The notes under the pieces: generated by a model
What the model was told of the DNA's origin: nothing
What the model saw: only the letters and a program-made list of their open reading frames with translations
The model's database searches: none
NCBI GenBank assembly: GCA_014155875.1
Contig: JACEFZ010026901.1
Span: forward strand, 1 to 64,000
Direction: 5' to 3'
Length of the DNA stretch: 64,000 nucleotides
Source: Cepaea nemoralis
Taxonomy: Eukaryota > Mollusca > Gastropoda > Stylommatophora > Helicidae
Shown: positions 42,132 through 52,324 of the stretch, one piece after another
How the letters are laid out: the number at the start of each line of letters is the position of its first letter
Numbering within the stretch: the stretch's first letter is position 1
Made by a program: the position numbers and the translations under genes

Positions 42132-44149
42132 ATCACTATTTTTACGTCACATACATTTTATGTACACATTTTTCTCCATGGTTAACATTTTTATGAGACT
42201 GCGCATGACAAGTGTCAGTGTATGTTTGTGAGTAAAGTGTGGGAGTTTGTTCATACTAGTTTCAATACTAACGTGAGAGATTTTGTATGTGTCTAGATGT
42301 AAGGAAGTGTGAGTGTATGTGGAGGATGTGTGTGAGTGTGGGGATATGTGTGGGTGGGGGTGTGTGGGTGAGGGTATGCGTTTGGATGGGTTGGGGTGTG
42401 TGGGTTTTGGTGGGTAGTGGTATTTGTGAGTGTTGGTGGGATGTGTGGATGGATGTGTGGGGGTGAAAGTAGGGGTGTTGGAATGGGTGTGGGGGATGGT
42501 GTATGGGTGGAGGATATGTGTATGGGACGGATGCGGGGGATGTCTTTATGTGGGTGGAGATGTGTGGATGGTTTGAGGAAGTATGTGTGGGAGGCGGGGT
42601 TGCGTGGGTAGGGGATTGTGTTGGGTGGATTGGGGATGCAAGGGCGGGTGGGGAGAAGTGTATGGTGTGTGGGTTTGAGATATGTGTGCGGTGTGTTGGT
42701 GGGGGATGTGTGAATGATGTGTGGGTGGAGGGTGTTTGTGGTGGTATGGGTGGAGGATAGTGTGTGGTGTGGGGGATGTGTGTGATGGGTGCGGGGAATG
42801 TGCGTATGGGTGGGGTATATGTGTGGGTGAGTAGGGGATTGTGGTGGTTGGGGGAAGTATGTGTGGGTGGGAGATGTGTGTGTGTGTGATGGGGAATGTG
42901 TGGGTGGGGGTGTGTGAGTGGCTTAGGGATGTGTAGGTGGGTGAGGGAGTTGTATGTGTCGGGGTGGGATGTGTGAGTGGGTGGAGGATGTGTGTGGGTA
43001 GGGGTATTGTGATCGAGAGATGTTTGGTTGGGGGTGGGTGGGTGGGGGTGTGTGGGTGCGTAGTGGAGGATGTATGCGTGAGTGAGTGTGTGTTGGTGGA
43101 CGGGTAGGGAATGCGTGTGTGGGTGGGGAGAGGTGTGTGGTGTGTTGGTTGGGGATATTGTGTGGGTGAGGTATGTGTGTGTGGGTGGGGGATTTTTGTG
43201 GTGTGTGAGTGGGGGTATGTGGGGTGGATGGGTAAGGGTATCTGTGTGGGTGTGGGTGGGAATATTGTGTGGTATCTGGGTGGGGGATATGTGTGTGGTG
43301 TGTAAGTGGGGATGTGTTGGTGAGGGATATGTGTGTGTGTGGTGCGTGGGTTGGGAATAGTGCGTGGTAGGGGGTGTATGTGATGTGCGGGTGGGGGATT
43401 GTGTGGTGGGGGATTAGGTTATGGCATGTGTGGGTGGGTGGAAGTTGTATGTGTGGGTGGTGGGGTGTGTGTGAGTGGATTGGGGATGTATGGGTGGTTA
43501 GGGAGATGTGTGTGTGTGTGTGGGGGGGGGGGGGGTAGGGACATGTCAGTTGGTGGGGATGTGTGTGCATGGTTTGGGGATGTGTGAGTGGATGTGCGAT
43601 GTGTGGGTTGGTGGGGGATTGTGTGCATGGGTGGGGAATATGTTGTCGATGGAGATGTGGCTGGGGGATGGGTGGTTTGAGGTGTGGGTGGGGAGAGGAT
43701 GTGTATGTGGATGGGCGTGGGATGTGTGGGTTGGTGGGGGAATGTTTGTGGGTGGCGAGTGTGTTTTGGTTGGGGGATCAGGTGAGGGCAGTGTGTGTGT
43801 GGGTGGGGGATGGGTCGGTTGGTGGGGTATGTATGTGTCCCTTGGTGTGCGTGTGTGTGGGTAGGTGGGGGTGTGTATGTGTCCCTTGGTGCGCGTGTGT
43901 GTGGGTAGGTGGGGGTGTTGTGTGGGTGGGGTGATGTATGGATAGGTGGGAGATGGGCCTCATAACATGGTAATTAGCCTTGTTTATGTTTACAACATTC
44001 ATTTCACAATGTTTATTTTTCTTCCTATGTAAATGTATAATGCTCATGATGAACGAAAGACGAGTGATTGGAAGGGCCGAATGTAAGACGGGCCTGCGCG
44101 CCCAATTTGTGACCCTAATAAAGTTGATTTGATTTGATTTGATTTGATC
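41490..44149 (+). mobile_element. W retroposon, giant 2.66-kb copy
   Basis: A 23-base match (TTGTTGCCC...GTTTGT) at 41467-41489 and 44150-44172 flanks it. From 41490 to 42130 it is GTGA/GAGC-type repeats. 42135-42190 has the conserved block TTTTTACGTCACATACATTT and TTTTTCTCCATGGTTA. 42200-43960 is a G/T array with almost no C. The rest of the 3' module follows at 43964-44149: CCTTGTTTATGTTTACAACA, GGGCCTGCGCGCCCAATT, AATAAA at 44117-44122 and (GATTT)n. Long open frames in the array are compositional. Confidence 0.85.
42240..43960 (+). repeat. G/T-only minisatellite array inside the W element
   Basis: Variable 10-16-bp units such as GTGTGGGTGGGGGATGTGT run for 1.7 kb with extreme strand asymmetry. 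A G-quadruplex-type run GGGGGTGGGTGGGTGGGGG is at about 43030-43048. Confidence 0.93.
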
Positions 44150-44305
44150 TTGTTGCCCTCGTAACAGTTTGTTGTCCTCGTAACAGTTTGTTGTCCTCGT
44201 AACAGTTTGTTGTCCTCGTAACAGTTTGTTGTCCTCGTAACAGTTTGTTGTCCTCGTAACAGTTTGTTGTCCTCATGACAGTTTGCAGCCCTCATGACAG
44301 CGGGG
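44150..44305. repeat. 18-bp minisatellite, right part
   Basis: Eight units of TTGTTGTCCTCGTAACAG, ending with CATGACAG variants. It is the same array as 41398-41489. Confidence 0.93.
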
Positions 44306-44354
44306 AGCATGGCTGAACTTGTATTTGTTAGTTAGTTTCGTTTCAAACTTCACG

Positions 44355-44461
44355 GTAAAAGTTAGTTGCATATCCTTTACAGGACGTAGCAGTCAACCAC
44401 TGCAATGTTTTTGCGCTGTATCTGATTCCTGTACAATTATACGTTCAGTAATTTGTCATTG
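44355..44461 (-). mobile_element. SINE-A 3' half, inverted
   Basis: TTAGTTGCATATCCTTTACA, GGACGTAGCAGTCAACCACT and CAGTAATTTGTCATTG. It stops where a sense SINE-B begins. Confidence 0.75.
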
Positions 44462-44700
44462 GCCGGTCTCCCTCGTAGGGATTACACGACTTTCTCCGTA
44501 ATACCGTATAGTCTAGTGAGTAACATGACGTGCTCGAGAATTGGTAGCGGTTCTCTCCGCTTCGGTAACTTACGGGTATGTGAGCTGGTCGCTCAGAAAG
44601 CAATGGCAAACTACTTAGCGTAATCTTGCCAAGAAATCAACAATCAGCTGAAAGATGCTGATGTTGACAGCGATGTCCTGTAAAGGCTATGCGAACAAAA
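44462..44700 (+). mobile_element. SINE-B, sense
   Basis: Head GGTCTCCCTCGTAGGGATTA, CGACTTTCTCCGTAATACCG, then GGTTCTCTCCGCTTCGGTAA, TCAGAAAGCAATGGCAAACT and GACAGCGATGTCCTGTAAAG. Confidence 0.85.
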
Positions 44701-44860
44701 AAGAAAGTTTGTCATTGCTTTCAGAACGACCGGCACTCATGCCATTCCATATAAAAAAAAACGTAAGGCGGTCTGCTGCCAAATCGCCCACAGCTGTGTT
44801 CCGAACGCGTGTATGCGGGATTACGAACTGCGCCCGTAACACCTTCGCCACGGAGTCGGC
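44701..44860 (-). mobile_element. SINE-A, inverted, 3' truncated
   Basis: GTTTGTCATTGCTTTCAGAA, AAGGCGGTCTGCTGCCAAAT, ACAGCTGTGTTCCGAACG and CCTTCGCCACGGAGTC. Confidence 0.82.
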
Positions 44861-45105
44861 TTCACAGCAAAGGATCGCCCCATAATGCTCCGTTCCTGTG
44901 CCAGTGAATATCACACAAAATGCTCCTCACTGCCCTATGTGAAAAGTGGAATAGACAGGAGTCTCGACAAACCAACAGCCCGCACAGGTATACTATGTAT
45001 AATGCCCCCTGCCTGAATCCCAAAACAAAATTCCGCTACGAAAAATACACTTCATCGTTGATGGAAGCGGCAGTCACTAGAAACCAGCAGCCACACTTAT
45101 ACTTG
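44861..45105 (-). mobile_element. Retroposon E fragment, inverted
   Basis: CATAATGCTCCGTTCCTGTG, CACTGCCCTATGTGAAAAG and GACAGGAGTCTCGACAAACC in plus order, then TTCATCGTTGATGGAAGC. Confidence 0.8.
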
Positions 45106-45410
45106 TTAGCTACACACATGTATGTTTGCAAGGAGTCTCCACATTGAATGGAAGAAAAGTCTTGGTATTATGATATTCGGCCGTTGCACATCGGCGTCAC
45201 AGCATCCACCCACATCTCTTTAATGTAATCACAATCTGCTCACGCTTTTCGTTATCTGGAATCACTTGCCAGAGCTGATTACATTTTATGTCTGTAGATC
45301 TCTAACATAATGCCTGACTCGTCCAGCCGGTCTGCATGCATATATTAGTTAATTGTGTGTGTATTTTATTTACTGCTCCATTATATCACAAGACCTCTTT
45401 CCATAGTATC
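45106..45410. other. Unassigned sequence
   Basis: No gene or repeat family recognised. Confidence 0.4.
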
Positions 45411-45420
45411 CTGGTCTCTC

Positions 45421-45476
<56 letters not shown>

Positions 45477-45559
45477 GTCTCTCACCCCCTCTCTCTCTCA
45501 TCTCTCTCTCTCTCTCACACGTCTCTCACCCCCTCTCTCATCTCTCTCTCATCTCTCTC

Positions 45560-45590
<31 letters not shown>

Positions 45591-45612
45591 CTCTCTCTCT
45601 CTCAAACGTCTC
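45411..45612. repeat. (CT)n microsatellite with ACGTCTCTCACCCC spacers
   Basis: CT runs separated by two copies of CACGTCTCTCACCCCCTCTC. Confidence 0.93.
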
Positions 45613-45759
45613 TTATCTCAAACGACAACTAGCCAAAAAACATTCCCTTATGTATGGCACGTTACACCCTCCTTAGGTATTTATAATGCCCATGTTAAAC
45701 ACTGCCTCAGTGAGTCATTTGTTACTGATTATTTTTCATGCGTTTTAATGTTCTTTTGT

Positions 45760-46084
<325 letters not shown>

Positions 46085-46160
46085 GTGTGTATATATATAT
46101 ATGAGTGAGTGTGTTTTTGGGTTTGTGATTGTGACTGAGTATGTGTGTGTTAGCGACGGA

Positions 46161-46191
<31 letters not shown>

Positions 46192-46797
46192 TGTGTGTGT
46201 GAGTGTTACAGCACATGTGTATTTTTGCGGTTGCTCGCTTTGAACTCAAGCGTCGTCCATAAACACAACTTCTAGTAGTTCTGAACTGAATTTTGCGTGT
46301 GGATTAGTTTCCCTATTAACAGTGTCCCTCAGGCGAACCCACTCCGACTTCAGAGGTACTTGTTTCCAAGTCAATTACGATAGGTCAACATATTACATTA
46401 GTCCAACTGTCCGGTGTAGGGGTTGAACCCCTTACATCGGTATCAGCACACCGGATGTTTAAGAACACGAATTCTTAGCCATTCGGCCATGCTGACCTAT
46501 GTACATGTGTATGACCGTGAGTGCTTGTGTAAATGATGTATGTGTGCATGTTTGTGTATATAGCTATGTATGTATGTGTTTATGTATGTGTGAGTGAGTG
46601 TCCGTGTGTTTATGTGTGTGTGTATCTGCCTGCCTGCCTGTCTCATAATATTGTAATATGCATGGTTTATGTTCACAGCCTTCATTTTACAATGTTGATT
46701 TCCCCGTGAATGTAACATGCACACTACACAATTGATGGGCGCAATCTAAGACGGTCCTGCGCGCCCAATTTGTGACCCTTTGACAATAAAGTTCATT
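46085..46797 (+). mobile_element. W retroposon with SINE-C inside
   Basis: The body (46085-46222 and 46503-46640) is GT/GTAT simple sequence. The 3' module (46645-46797) has TGGTTTATGTTCACAGCC, TTCATTTTACAATGTTGATT, ACGGTCCTGCGCGCCCAATT, AATAAA at 46785-46790 and a TTCATTCGTC end. The 5' edge is unclear because it merges with the inverted repeat. Confidence 0.75.
46223..46502 (-). mobile_element. SINE-C, inverted, with 10-bp TSD
   Basis: ACATGTGTAT flanks it at 46213-46222 and 46503-46512. It spans from TTTTGCGGTTGCTCGCTTTG and CAAGCGTCGTCCATA to the tRNA-like head complement TTCTTAGCCATTCGGCCATG. Confidence 0.9.
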
Positions 46798-46800
46798 CGT

Positions 46801-46802
<2 letters not shown>

Positions 46803-46844
<42 letters not shown>

Positions 46845-46935
46845 TTATTTCTCTCTTTTTCTCCCCCTTTCCCCTCTCTTTCTCTCTCCCCTCCCCATCT
46901 CTCTTTCTTCTCTCTCTCCACCTCTATCTCTCCCA
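46803..46935. repeat. (CT)n-rich tract
   Basis: Perfect CT to 46838, then C/T-rich interrupted repeats. Confidence 0.9.
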
Positions 46936-47074
46936 TTTTGTATTTAGGATTGACTCTGCTTGTGCGTTCTGTATCTCTTCACTAGATTAACCCTTCTATG
47001 GCAGTCATTTCAAGAAAATGTTCAGTTATCTGCTATCTGGGGTCGGAGAAATTAAAACAACAACCGGAAACACA

Positions 47075-47210
47075 GTTATACGAACAAACGAACGAACAAA
47101 CTTTATTTTCAAAGGGTTTAAAATTGGGCACGCAGGCCCGTCCGACATTCTGCCCTTCTTATATCTTTCATCTCCTACATTATAGTAACAACTAGGACAT
47201 AATGACCAAA
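47075..47210 (-). mobile_element. W 3' module, inverted, (TTCG)n-tail subtype
   Basis: The plus strand reads (CGAA)n, AACTTTATTTTCAAAGGG, AAATTGGGCACGCAGGCCCG and ACATTCTGCCCTTCTTATAT. AATAAA is at 47102-47107 on the minus strand. It has no simple-repeat body; a short or 5' truncated copy. Confidence 0.8.
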
Positions 47211-47269
47211 TGCAACGACTGTCTGTGACTGGAAAAGTATAAAAACAAACAAGGTTTTGGTTCATATAA

Positions 47270-47402
47270 GGAGTTGAGTTGAGATGAGTTGAGTTGAGTT
47301 GAGTTAAGAACCTACATGACTGCACTCAGGATATTCCCATACGTGTTCCGCCCTCTCGTCCAACAGCCAGCGAAGAGCATACTACTAATCGTTCACACCA
47401 CG
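47270..47402 (-). mobile_element. Retroposon F 3' end, inverted
   Basis: (GAGTT)n at 47273-47305, then CTGCACTCAGGATATTCCCA, ACGTGTTCCGCCCTCTCGTC and CAACAGCCAGCGAAGAGC. Confidence 0.8.
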
Positions 47403-47628
47403 TTTTTTTAAAAATTCGCATATCCTTTTACAGGACATCGCTGTCAACAGCAGCATCTTTCAGCTGTCTGTTGATTTCTTGGCAAGATTACGCTCAGTAG
47501 TTTGCCATTGCTTTCTGAGCGGCCGGCTCAGTTATCCCGCAAGTTCCGGGGGACGAACCGCTCGCAGTTCTCGCCCGCTACGAAACTCTGCGTGATAAAC
47601 GGGATTACGGAGAAAGTGTTGTGACCGA
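47403..47628 (-). mobile_element. SINE-B, inverted
   Basis: TTTTTTTAAAAATTCGCATA, CAGCATCTTTCAGCTGTC, AGTAGTTTGCCATTGC and GGGATTACGGAGAAAGTG in plus order. Confidence 0.85.
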
Positions 47629-48185
47629 ACTCTCCTGGTCTTCCCTCTCAGTTTTGAGATTCTTCCACAACCCCTGCCGATCCCCTGCAATCTCATTCTT
47701 TCCACATATGGGTTCTCAATTTGATTCTCCTGCCTTCTCCACCTGGTGCCACAAGCGCACGACCACCTCCCCCTTGTCCAAAGGCAATCTACCACCAAGA
47801 GGTGCATTCCCTGGTAGCCTATCAATCTATTCATTCCCCCGCACCCCCGCATGGCCAGGGCAAAATATCCATACAGTTCTCACAATCTGTGACCTCTGAA
47901 GCGACGATAGCCATTCCATACGAAACATTCCTTTCTCCACATTACTAAGCATACTCTTTGAATCCGTAATGAGTACAATGTGTCTTGCAGTAGTCTCCTC
48001 TAACCAACGGAATGCCGCTCCCACCTCCATTCTCATGCTGGAGGTCGTAGTTTCATATGCCAGACTCTCCTTTTTCAAGACTCGTCCATTAGCCTTTGCA
48101 ATAAAACCCCAACCACTACGTCTGTTTCTCACCACTAGCCCATCGGTGTAGATGACTATGTCATCTTGATGTGTGTTACTCAGGA
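47629..48185 (-). mobile_element. LINE RNase H domain fragment (LINE-H type)
   Basis: The minus strand reads DDIVIYTDGLVVRNRRSGWG (first catalytic Asp), SMRMEVGAAFRWLEETTA (Glu), HIVLITDSKSMLSNVEKG (Asp) and VWIFCPGHAGVRGNE, the usual GHAG-x-x-GNE end of a retroelement RNase H. A frameshift follows; downstream residues KGEVVVRLWHQVEKAGES belong to another frame. All four acidic positions look present, but RT is absent. Confidence 0.85.
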
Positions 48186-48465
48186 TCAGTTGTCATATAA
48201 GGAATAATTTATCAGCATATGGTTAAGTTTGGTAGGAAATAAGCTATTTCAGCCAGCGTGGCCCAAACATCTAGTATTTTAGAATCTGTCAATGTTTAGA
48301 AATCTTTGTTCATACAGGTGCATGAATTCTGTGTTTATTCACAATATCCATCCATGATTGTTAATTGATGTTTCACGATTTGCTTTGGTTATCTGTTTAT
48401 TTCTGATCTCCTGTCATTGACATTAATATCTATTTATTTTTAATTTCCTATCATTGGTATTAATA

Positions 48466-48560
48466 CAGTGATTCTCTACATGTGGGTAACGCCCCAAAAA
48501 AGATGCACACAATACGCAAAAAGGTGGGGTGCGAAGAAACTGGAAATCGAAGTAAAAAGT
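48466..48560. mobile_element. Candidate hAT MITE left end
   Basis: CAGTGATTCTCTACATGTGG and AACGCCCCAAAAAAGATGC resemble the two hAT MITE ends here. No matching right end or TSD was found. Confidence 0.4.
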
Positions 48561-49065
48561 TAAAAGCTACCTTACTGAAATAAAGGCATTTAATGAAACT
48601 ATCTATTGGCACAAGAACAATATACCAACAACAACAAAAACACAACATAAAATACACACTGAAAATACATTTAGAACGACTGATTTATATGTCAACAGTG
48701 ACCTGTTGAATACATGGGGGACTTCCATGGCACTGAGAAGGCGTCTAGAGTGCCACTATTTGGCAGTTTTCAAAAAGTGAAATCTTCAATAGTGCACACG
48801 ATCAGGGAAATACTTCTGTGTAAAGATACAAGTAATGACACATCAAGCGGCAGACTTACGGAACACACAATACAAACTGGAACTAGTGCTACATGTCGAT
48901 TGCGTGGCTGTATAAGATAAAGTGTGTACCCTAACAGAGTGCGGAGGTGGTAGTTAGCATTCAATACACTTCGATAGTTCCTGCGGGAGTCGTTGCGTTT
49001 ATAGATATGTAGAATTCGCTTGTGCTAACTTATAACTTGTACCGTGGCCTCTTCTCTATCATGTT
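48561..49065. other. Unassigned sequence
   Basis: No gene or repeat family recognised. Confidence 0.4.
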
Positions 49066-49316
49066 TTTTTTTAAACCGCGTTTCCATCCCGTTTCAGGAT
49101 ATTGCGGTCAACATCAGCATCTTTCAGCTGTATGTTGATTCCTAGGCTAGATTACGCTCATCAGCACGCCACGACTTTCTGAGCGACCTGCTCCATACTC
49201 TCATAAGTCACTGGCGCGACTCGAACGGCTTCCAATTCTCGAGCGCTCACGTCAACCACGCGAGTATTCGGGGTCACGGAGAAAGCTGCTAACTCCTCTG
49301 CCAGGGAGACCGGCCC
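49066..49316 (-). mobile_element. SINE-B, inverted, diverged
   Basis: TCAGGATATTGCGGTCAACA, CAGCATCTTTCAGCTGTATG, GACTTTCTGAGCGACC, GGGGTCACGGAGAAAGC and CTCTGCCAGGGAGACC. Confidence 0.8.
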
Positions 49317-49469
49317 TTCTCTGTCATGACAGTATACAATTATATTAGTTCTCAGCTCTTATTTGTATATTCATTGTTAACAATATGTTGGCATATTCTC
49401 AACCATGACTATATATAGTTGTATTAGTTCTCAGTTCTTATTTCTATATTCATTGTTAAAATTATGTTG

Positions 49470-50075
49470 GAATATTCTCGGTCTGTGAATAGGTACAATT
49501 ATCTCGGAACAGTAATAACATCTGATGGGAGATGCCTTGAAGAGATTAGAACAAGAATCGCCATGTCTAAGGTAGCCTTTAGCAAGATGAAAAACATACT
49601 GACCAATAAAAAGATGTCAATTGAAACGAGAAAAAGAGTGTTGAGGTGCTACATAGAACCTATACTTTTATATGGATGTGAAGCTTGGACAATGAGCAGT
49701 CAAGCTGAAAAACATCTGATGGCTGTAGAAATGTGGTTTCTGAAGAAAAAGCAAAGAATACCATGGACAGCCAGAAAGACCAATGAACAGGTCCTTCAAG
49801 AAACAAACGAAGATCGTAAACTGATTAGAGACATTAGACGCAGACAGTCAAAATTTTTTGGGCATGTTATGAGAAGAAATGAATTGGAGAACTTGGTGAC
49901 AACTGGTAAGATCGAAGGGAACAGACCAAGAGGAAGACCTAGAAGCAAATACCTGGATGGCTTGGCCTGGTGGCATGGTCGAGACAGAAACACAGAGCTG
50001 ATCCACGACTCTGGTGATCGAGTGAGATGGCAAAACATGACCGCCTACGCTTACCGGCATGGCACATGATGGATG
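49470..50075 (+). mobile_element. LINE-R 3' fragment, intact C-terminal frame
   Basis: One open frame of about 200 residues covers VNRYNYLGTVITSDGRCLEE, IRTRIAMSKVAFSKMKNIL, YIEPILLYGCEAWTMSSQAE, EMWFLKKKQRIPW, FFGHVMRRNELENLVTTGKI, RGRPRSKYLDGLAWWHGRDR and AYAYRHGT with its stop. It is 5' truncated just after the YADD domain. A short GATGGATG tail follows. The upstream boundary near 49480 is an AT-rich stretch with a ~70-bp direct duplication (49330-49470). Confidence 0.9.
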
Positions 50076-50151
50076 GATTCTCGGTCTTGGCTATATACAC
50101 AGTTGCATTAGCTTTCGGTTATCATTTCTACATTGACATTCTACACTGACA

Positions 50152-50557
50152 AGGGGGGGGGGGGCTGAGTGGTCTCGAGGTATGGTGTCCGCCGTGAGTG
50201 CTGGAGGTCCCGGGTTCAAGCCCCGGTGAGGGCCGGGATTTTTTCACGTGGACTTCTAGTAATAAAATTGCTCCTCCTGGTCTATGGGTAGTGAGATCGG
50301 ACACCCGTGTGTATTCTTGCGCACGTAAAAAATGCCTTGGCAGTTGGAAATCGAACATGAGTAGCCTAACGGCGCTGACCGGGCTAAATTTCGAATCTAC
50401 CCAAGTATTTCAGGGTCCTCGCGGGAGCTAAGGAGTTCGTGCACTGAGCTGAGCTTCTCCGGACTCAGGTTTGAGTTAGGAGTAGAACGGAACACTTATG
50501 GGTTACACCCGTGTGCCGTGATGTTGATCCGTCGACTAAACTAAACTAAACTATCTA
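50152..50557 (+). mobile_element. SINE-D, full length
   Basis: G10 precedes GCTGAGTGGTCTCGAGG. B box GGGTTCAAGCCCCGG. Body CCGTGTGTATTCTTGCGCAC, TTGGCAGTTGGAAATCGAAC. Tail (ACTAA)n at 50535-50553. Confidence 0.9.
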
Positions 50558-50754
50558 CATTGACTATTAACACTATATTAACCCGTTCTCAGTCATGCCT
50601 ATTTACAGTTGTGTTTGCCCTCGATTCTTTTTCTAAATTCATAATTAACATGTTTACTCGTTTCCTTTCTTTAAGACCCTTATAAATCCCTTTCTTTAAA
50701 TGTAGTTCATTTAGAGAAATGTAACAGTTTATTGTATTATAGTCCATACCGTGT

Positions 50755-51065
50755 GACGTAGGTAATCATATCTGTCTTCTATCTCTTGTGCTGCCAATTA
50801 TTTCTGATAGCGACGTCCCTCCATGCCATGATGTTAAACTTTCCAGCATCTTCTCTCTTGGTCTTCCCCTGCCTCTTCCACCCTTCAGCCTTCCCATTGT
50901 GACTACATACGCCAGCTTTTCCCTTCTCAAAACCACAGAATGTAAACTGTCCATTTCTGATACGAGAAACAAATTCTCTTTGTGAGTTAACATCTTTCAA
51001 AAATATCTTCATTGCTGTTTCTATCCACCTAATGTTCTCATCATTCGCCTATAAAACAACATTTC
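50755..51065 (-). mobile_element. LINE RT C-terminal fragment
   Basis: The minus strand reads RIRNGQFTFCGFEKGKAGVC in one frame, and in the next frame EKLAYVVTMGRLKGGRGRGR, PREKMLDSLTSWHGG and SEIIGSTRDR, the end of a LINE polyprotein of the type at 23.8 kb. A frameshift separates the two. Confidence 0.75.
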
Positions 51066-51645
51066 CGCTGCTTTCACATAAATAAAGAAGTAACTATTCA
51101 TGGAAACTCTTCTAATTGAAAGAGACATGAAGCTACTGGCGCTAGGATGAACGGTACCGAATTAAGCAAACAGACGATGACGGCTTTGTTAAAAACGTGC
51201 AATTGTGTTGGAGGAAACACGTTGAGAAGTGTTCGGTGATACTGCGCTAGTTTGTAAAATGCCACGCAATTTTGTAGAGCTAATGCTAGGCTGTCATCTC
51301 TTATTGAGGAAGTGCTTGATCATTTCTCATATCCAAAACAATCGTGTCTGTTTATTGGCAATGTAACTAAACAAGGATGACATTAGCGGCTCCCGTATTT
51401 ATGAATGTCTGAAATGCATTTCTAATAGTCTGGTTGCACGTTGTATCCATGAAGCTGTGCCAATCTCTCTGATTATGAAGGTGCGTGGTGTTTTTATTAT
51501 GAGCTGAATGGCAGAGTGATACTGACAAGGGGTAGACAATTTCTCAGCCATAAATGCAGTGCTAGAATAGCCCAGACAAAGGCAACAACAAGATAAAGAC
51601 TATTTTCTGTGATTTATCTTTGTCAGTCGAGGTGAACCACATATA
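51066..51645. other. Unassigned sequence
   Basis: No gene or repeat family recognised. Confidence 0.4.
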
Positions 51646-51647
51646 AA

Positions 51648-52062
51648 GTTTAGTTTAGTTTAGTTTAGTTTAGTCGACGGATCAACATCACGGCACACGG
51701 ATGTAATCCACAAGTGGTCCGTTCTACTCCTAACTCAAACCTGAGTTCGGAGAATCGCAGCTCAGTGCACGAACTTCGTTGCACCGGCGAGGATCCTGAA
51801 ATACTTTGGGTAGATTTTTAACTCGAAATTTTGCCCGGGCAGCGCCGTTAGGATATTCTTTTTCGATTTTCAACAGCTAAGGAATTTGTTACGTGCGCAA
51901 CAATACACACGGGCGTCCGATCTCACTACCCAGAGACCAGGGGAAAGTTTGTTACTAGAAGTCCACCTGAAAAAATCCCGGCCCACATCGGAGCTTGTAC
52001 TCAGGACATCCAGCACTCAAGGCGGACACCTTACCTTGAGACCACTCAGTCCTACTAACATA
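51648..52062 (-). mobile_element. SINE-D, inverted
   Basis: (TTTAG)n at 51650-51674, CGACGGATCAACATCACGGC, then TTTTTAACTCGAAATTTTGC, CCGATCTCACTACCCAGAGA and the head complement ACCTTGAGACCACTCAG. Confidence 0.88.
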
Positions 52063-52075
52063 TAAATAAAGGGAC

Positions 52076-52272
52076 TTAAGTGTTTAAGTGCCATGGAATG
52101 ATTAATCGCCTCATGCGACCTCTCATAACTGTCATTACTTTACTATACAACAGGTCTGCTACCATATTAACAACTTTGAAGTCACAACTGTGACACGCCC
52201 CTACTTCCTATAATCCGCCATCCATTTTCATTTCATCCAAACCTACTTTTAGTTTGGCAATGAATATGTTAA
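52076..52272. mobile_element. MITE-B copy 3
   Basis: TTAAGTGTTTAAGTGCCATG at the left and GTTTGGCAATGAATATGTTA at the right. The middle (GATTAATCGCC, AACTTTGAAGTCACAACTG) matches 11377-11617. Confidence 0.82.
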
Positions 52273-52324
52273 CACGCAACAAACCGTCGTTCGCATTAAC
52301 ATTAAAAGCTGTACAGGGACCAGC

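Noticed and set aside
42396..43934. Gly/Val/Cys/Trp-rich and His/Pro/Thr-rich long open frames
   Set aside because: G/T-only repeat sequence has almost no stop codons; composition alone explains them.
47827..48185. Host ribonuclease H gene
   Set aside because: The YTDG...GHAG-GNE domain is in LINE context style, frameshifted at its end and lacks introns; matches the LINE-H copy at 24.5 kb in architecture.
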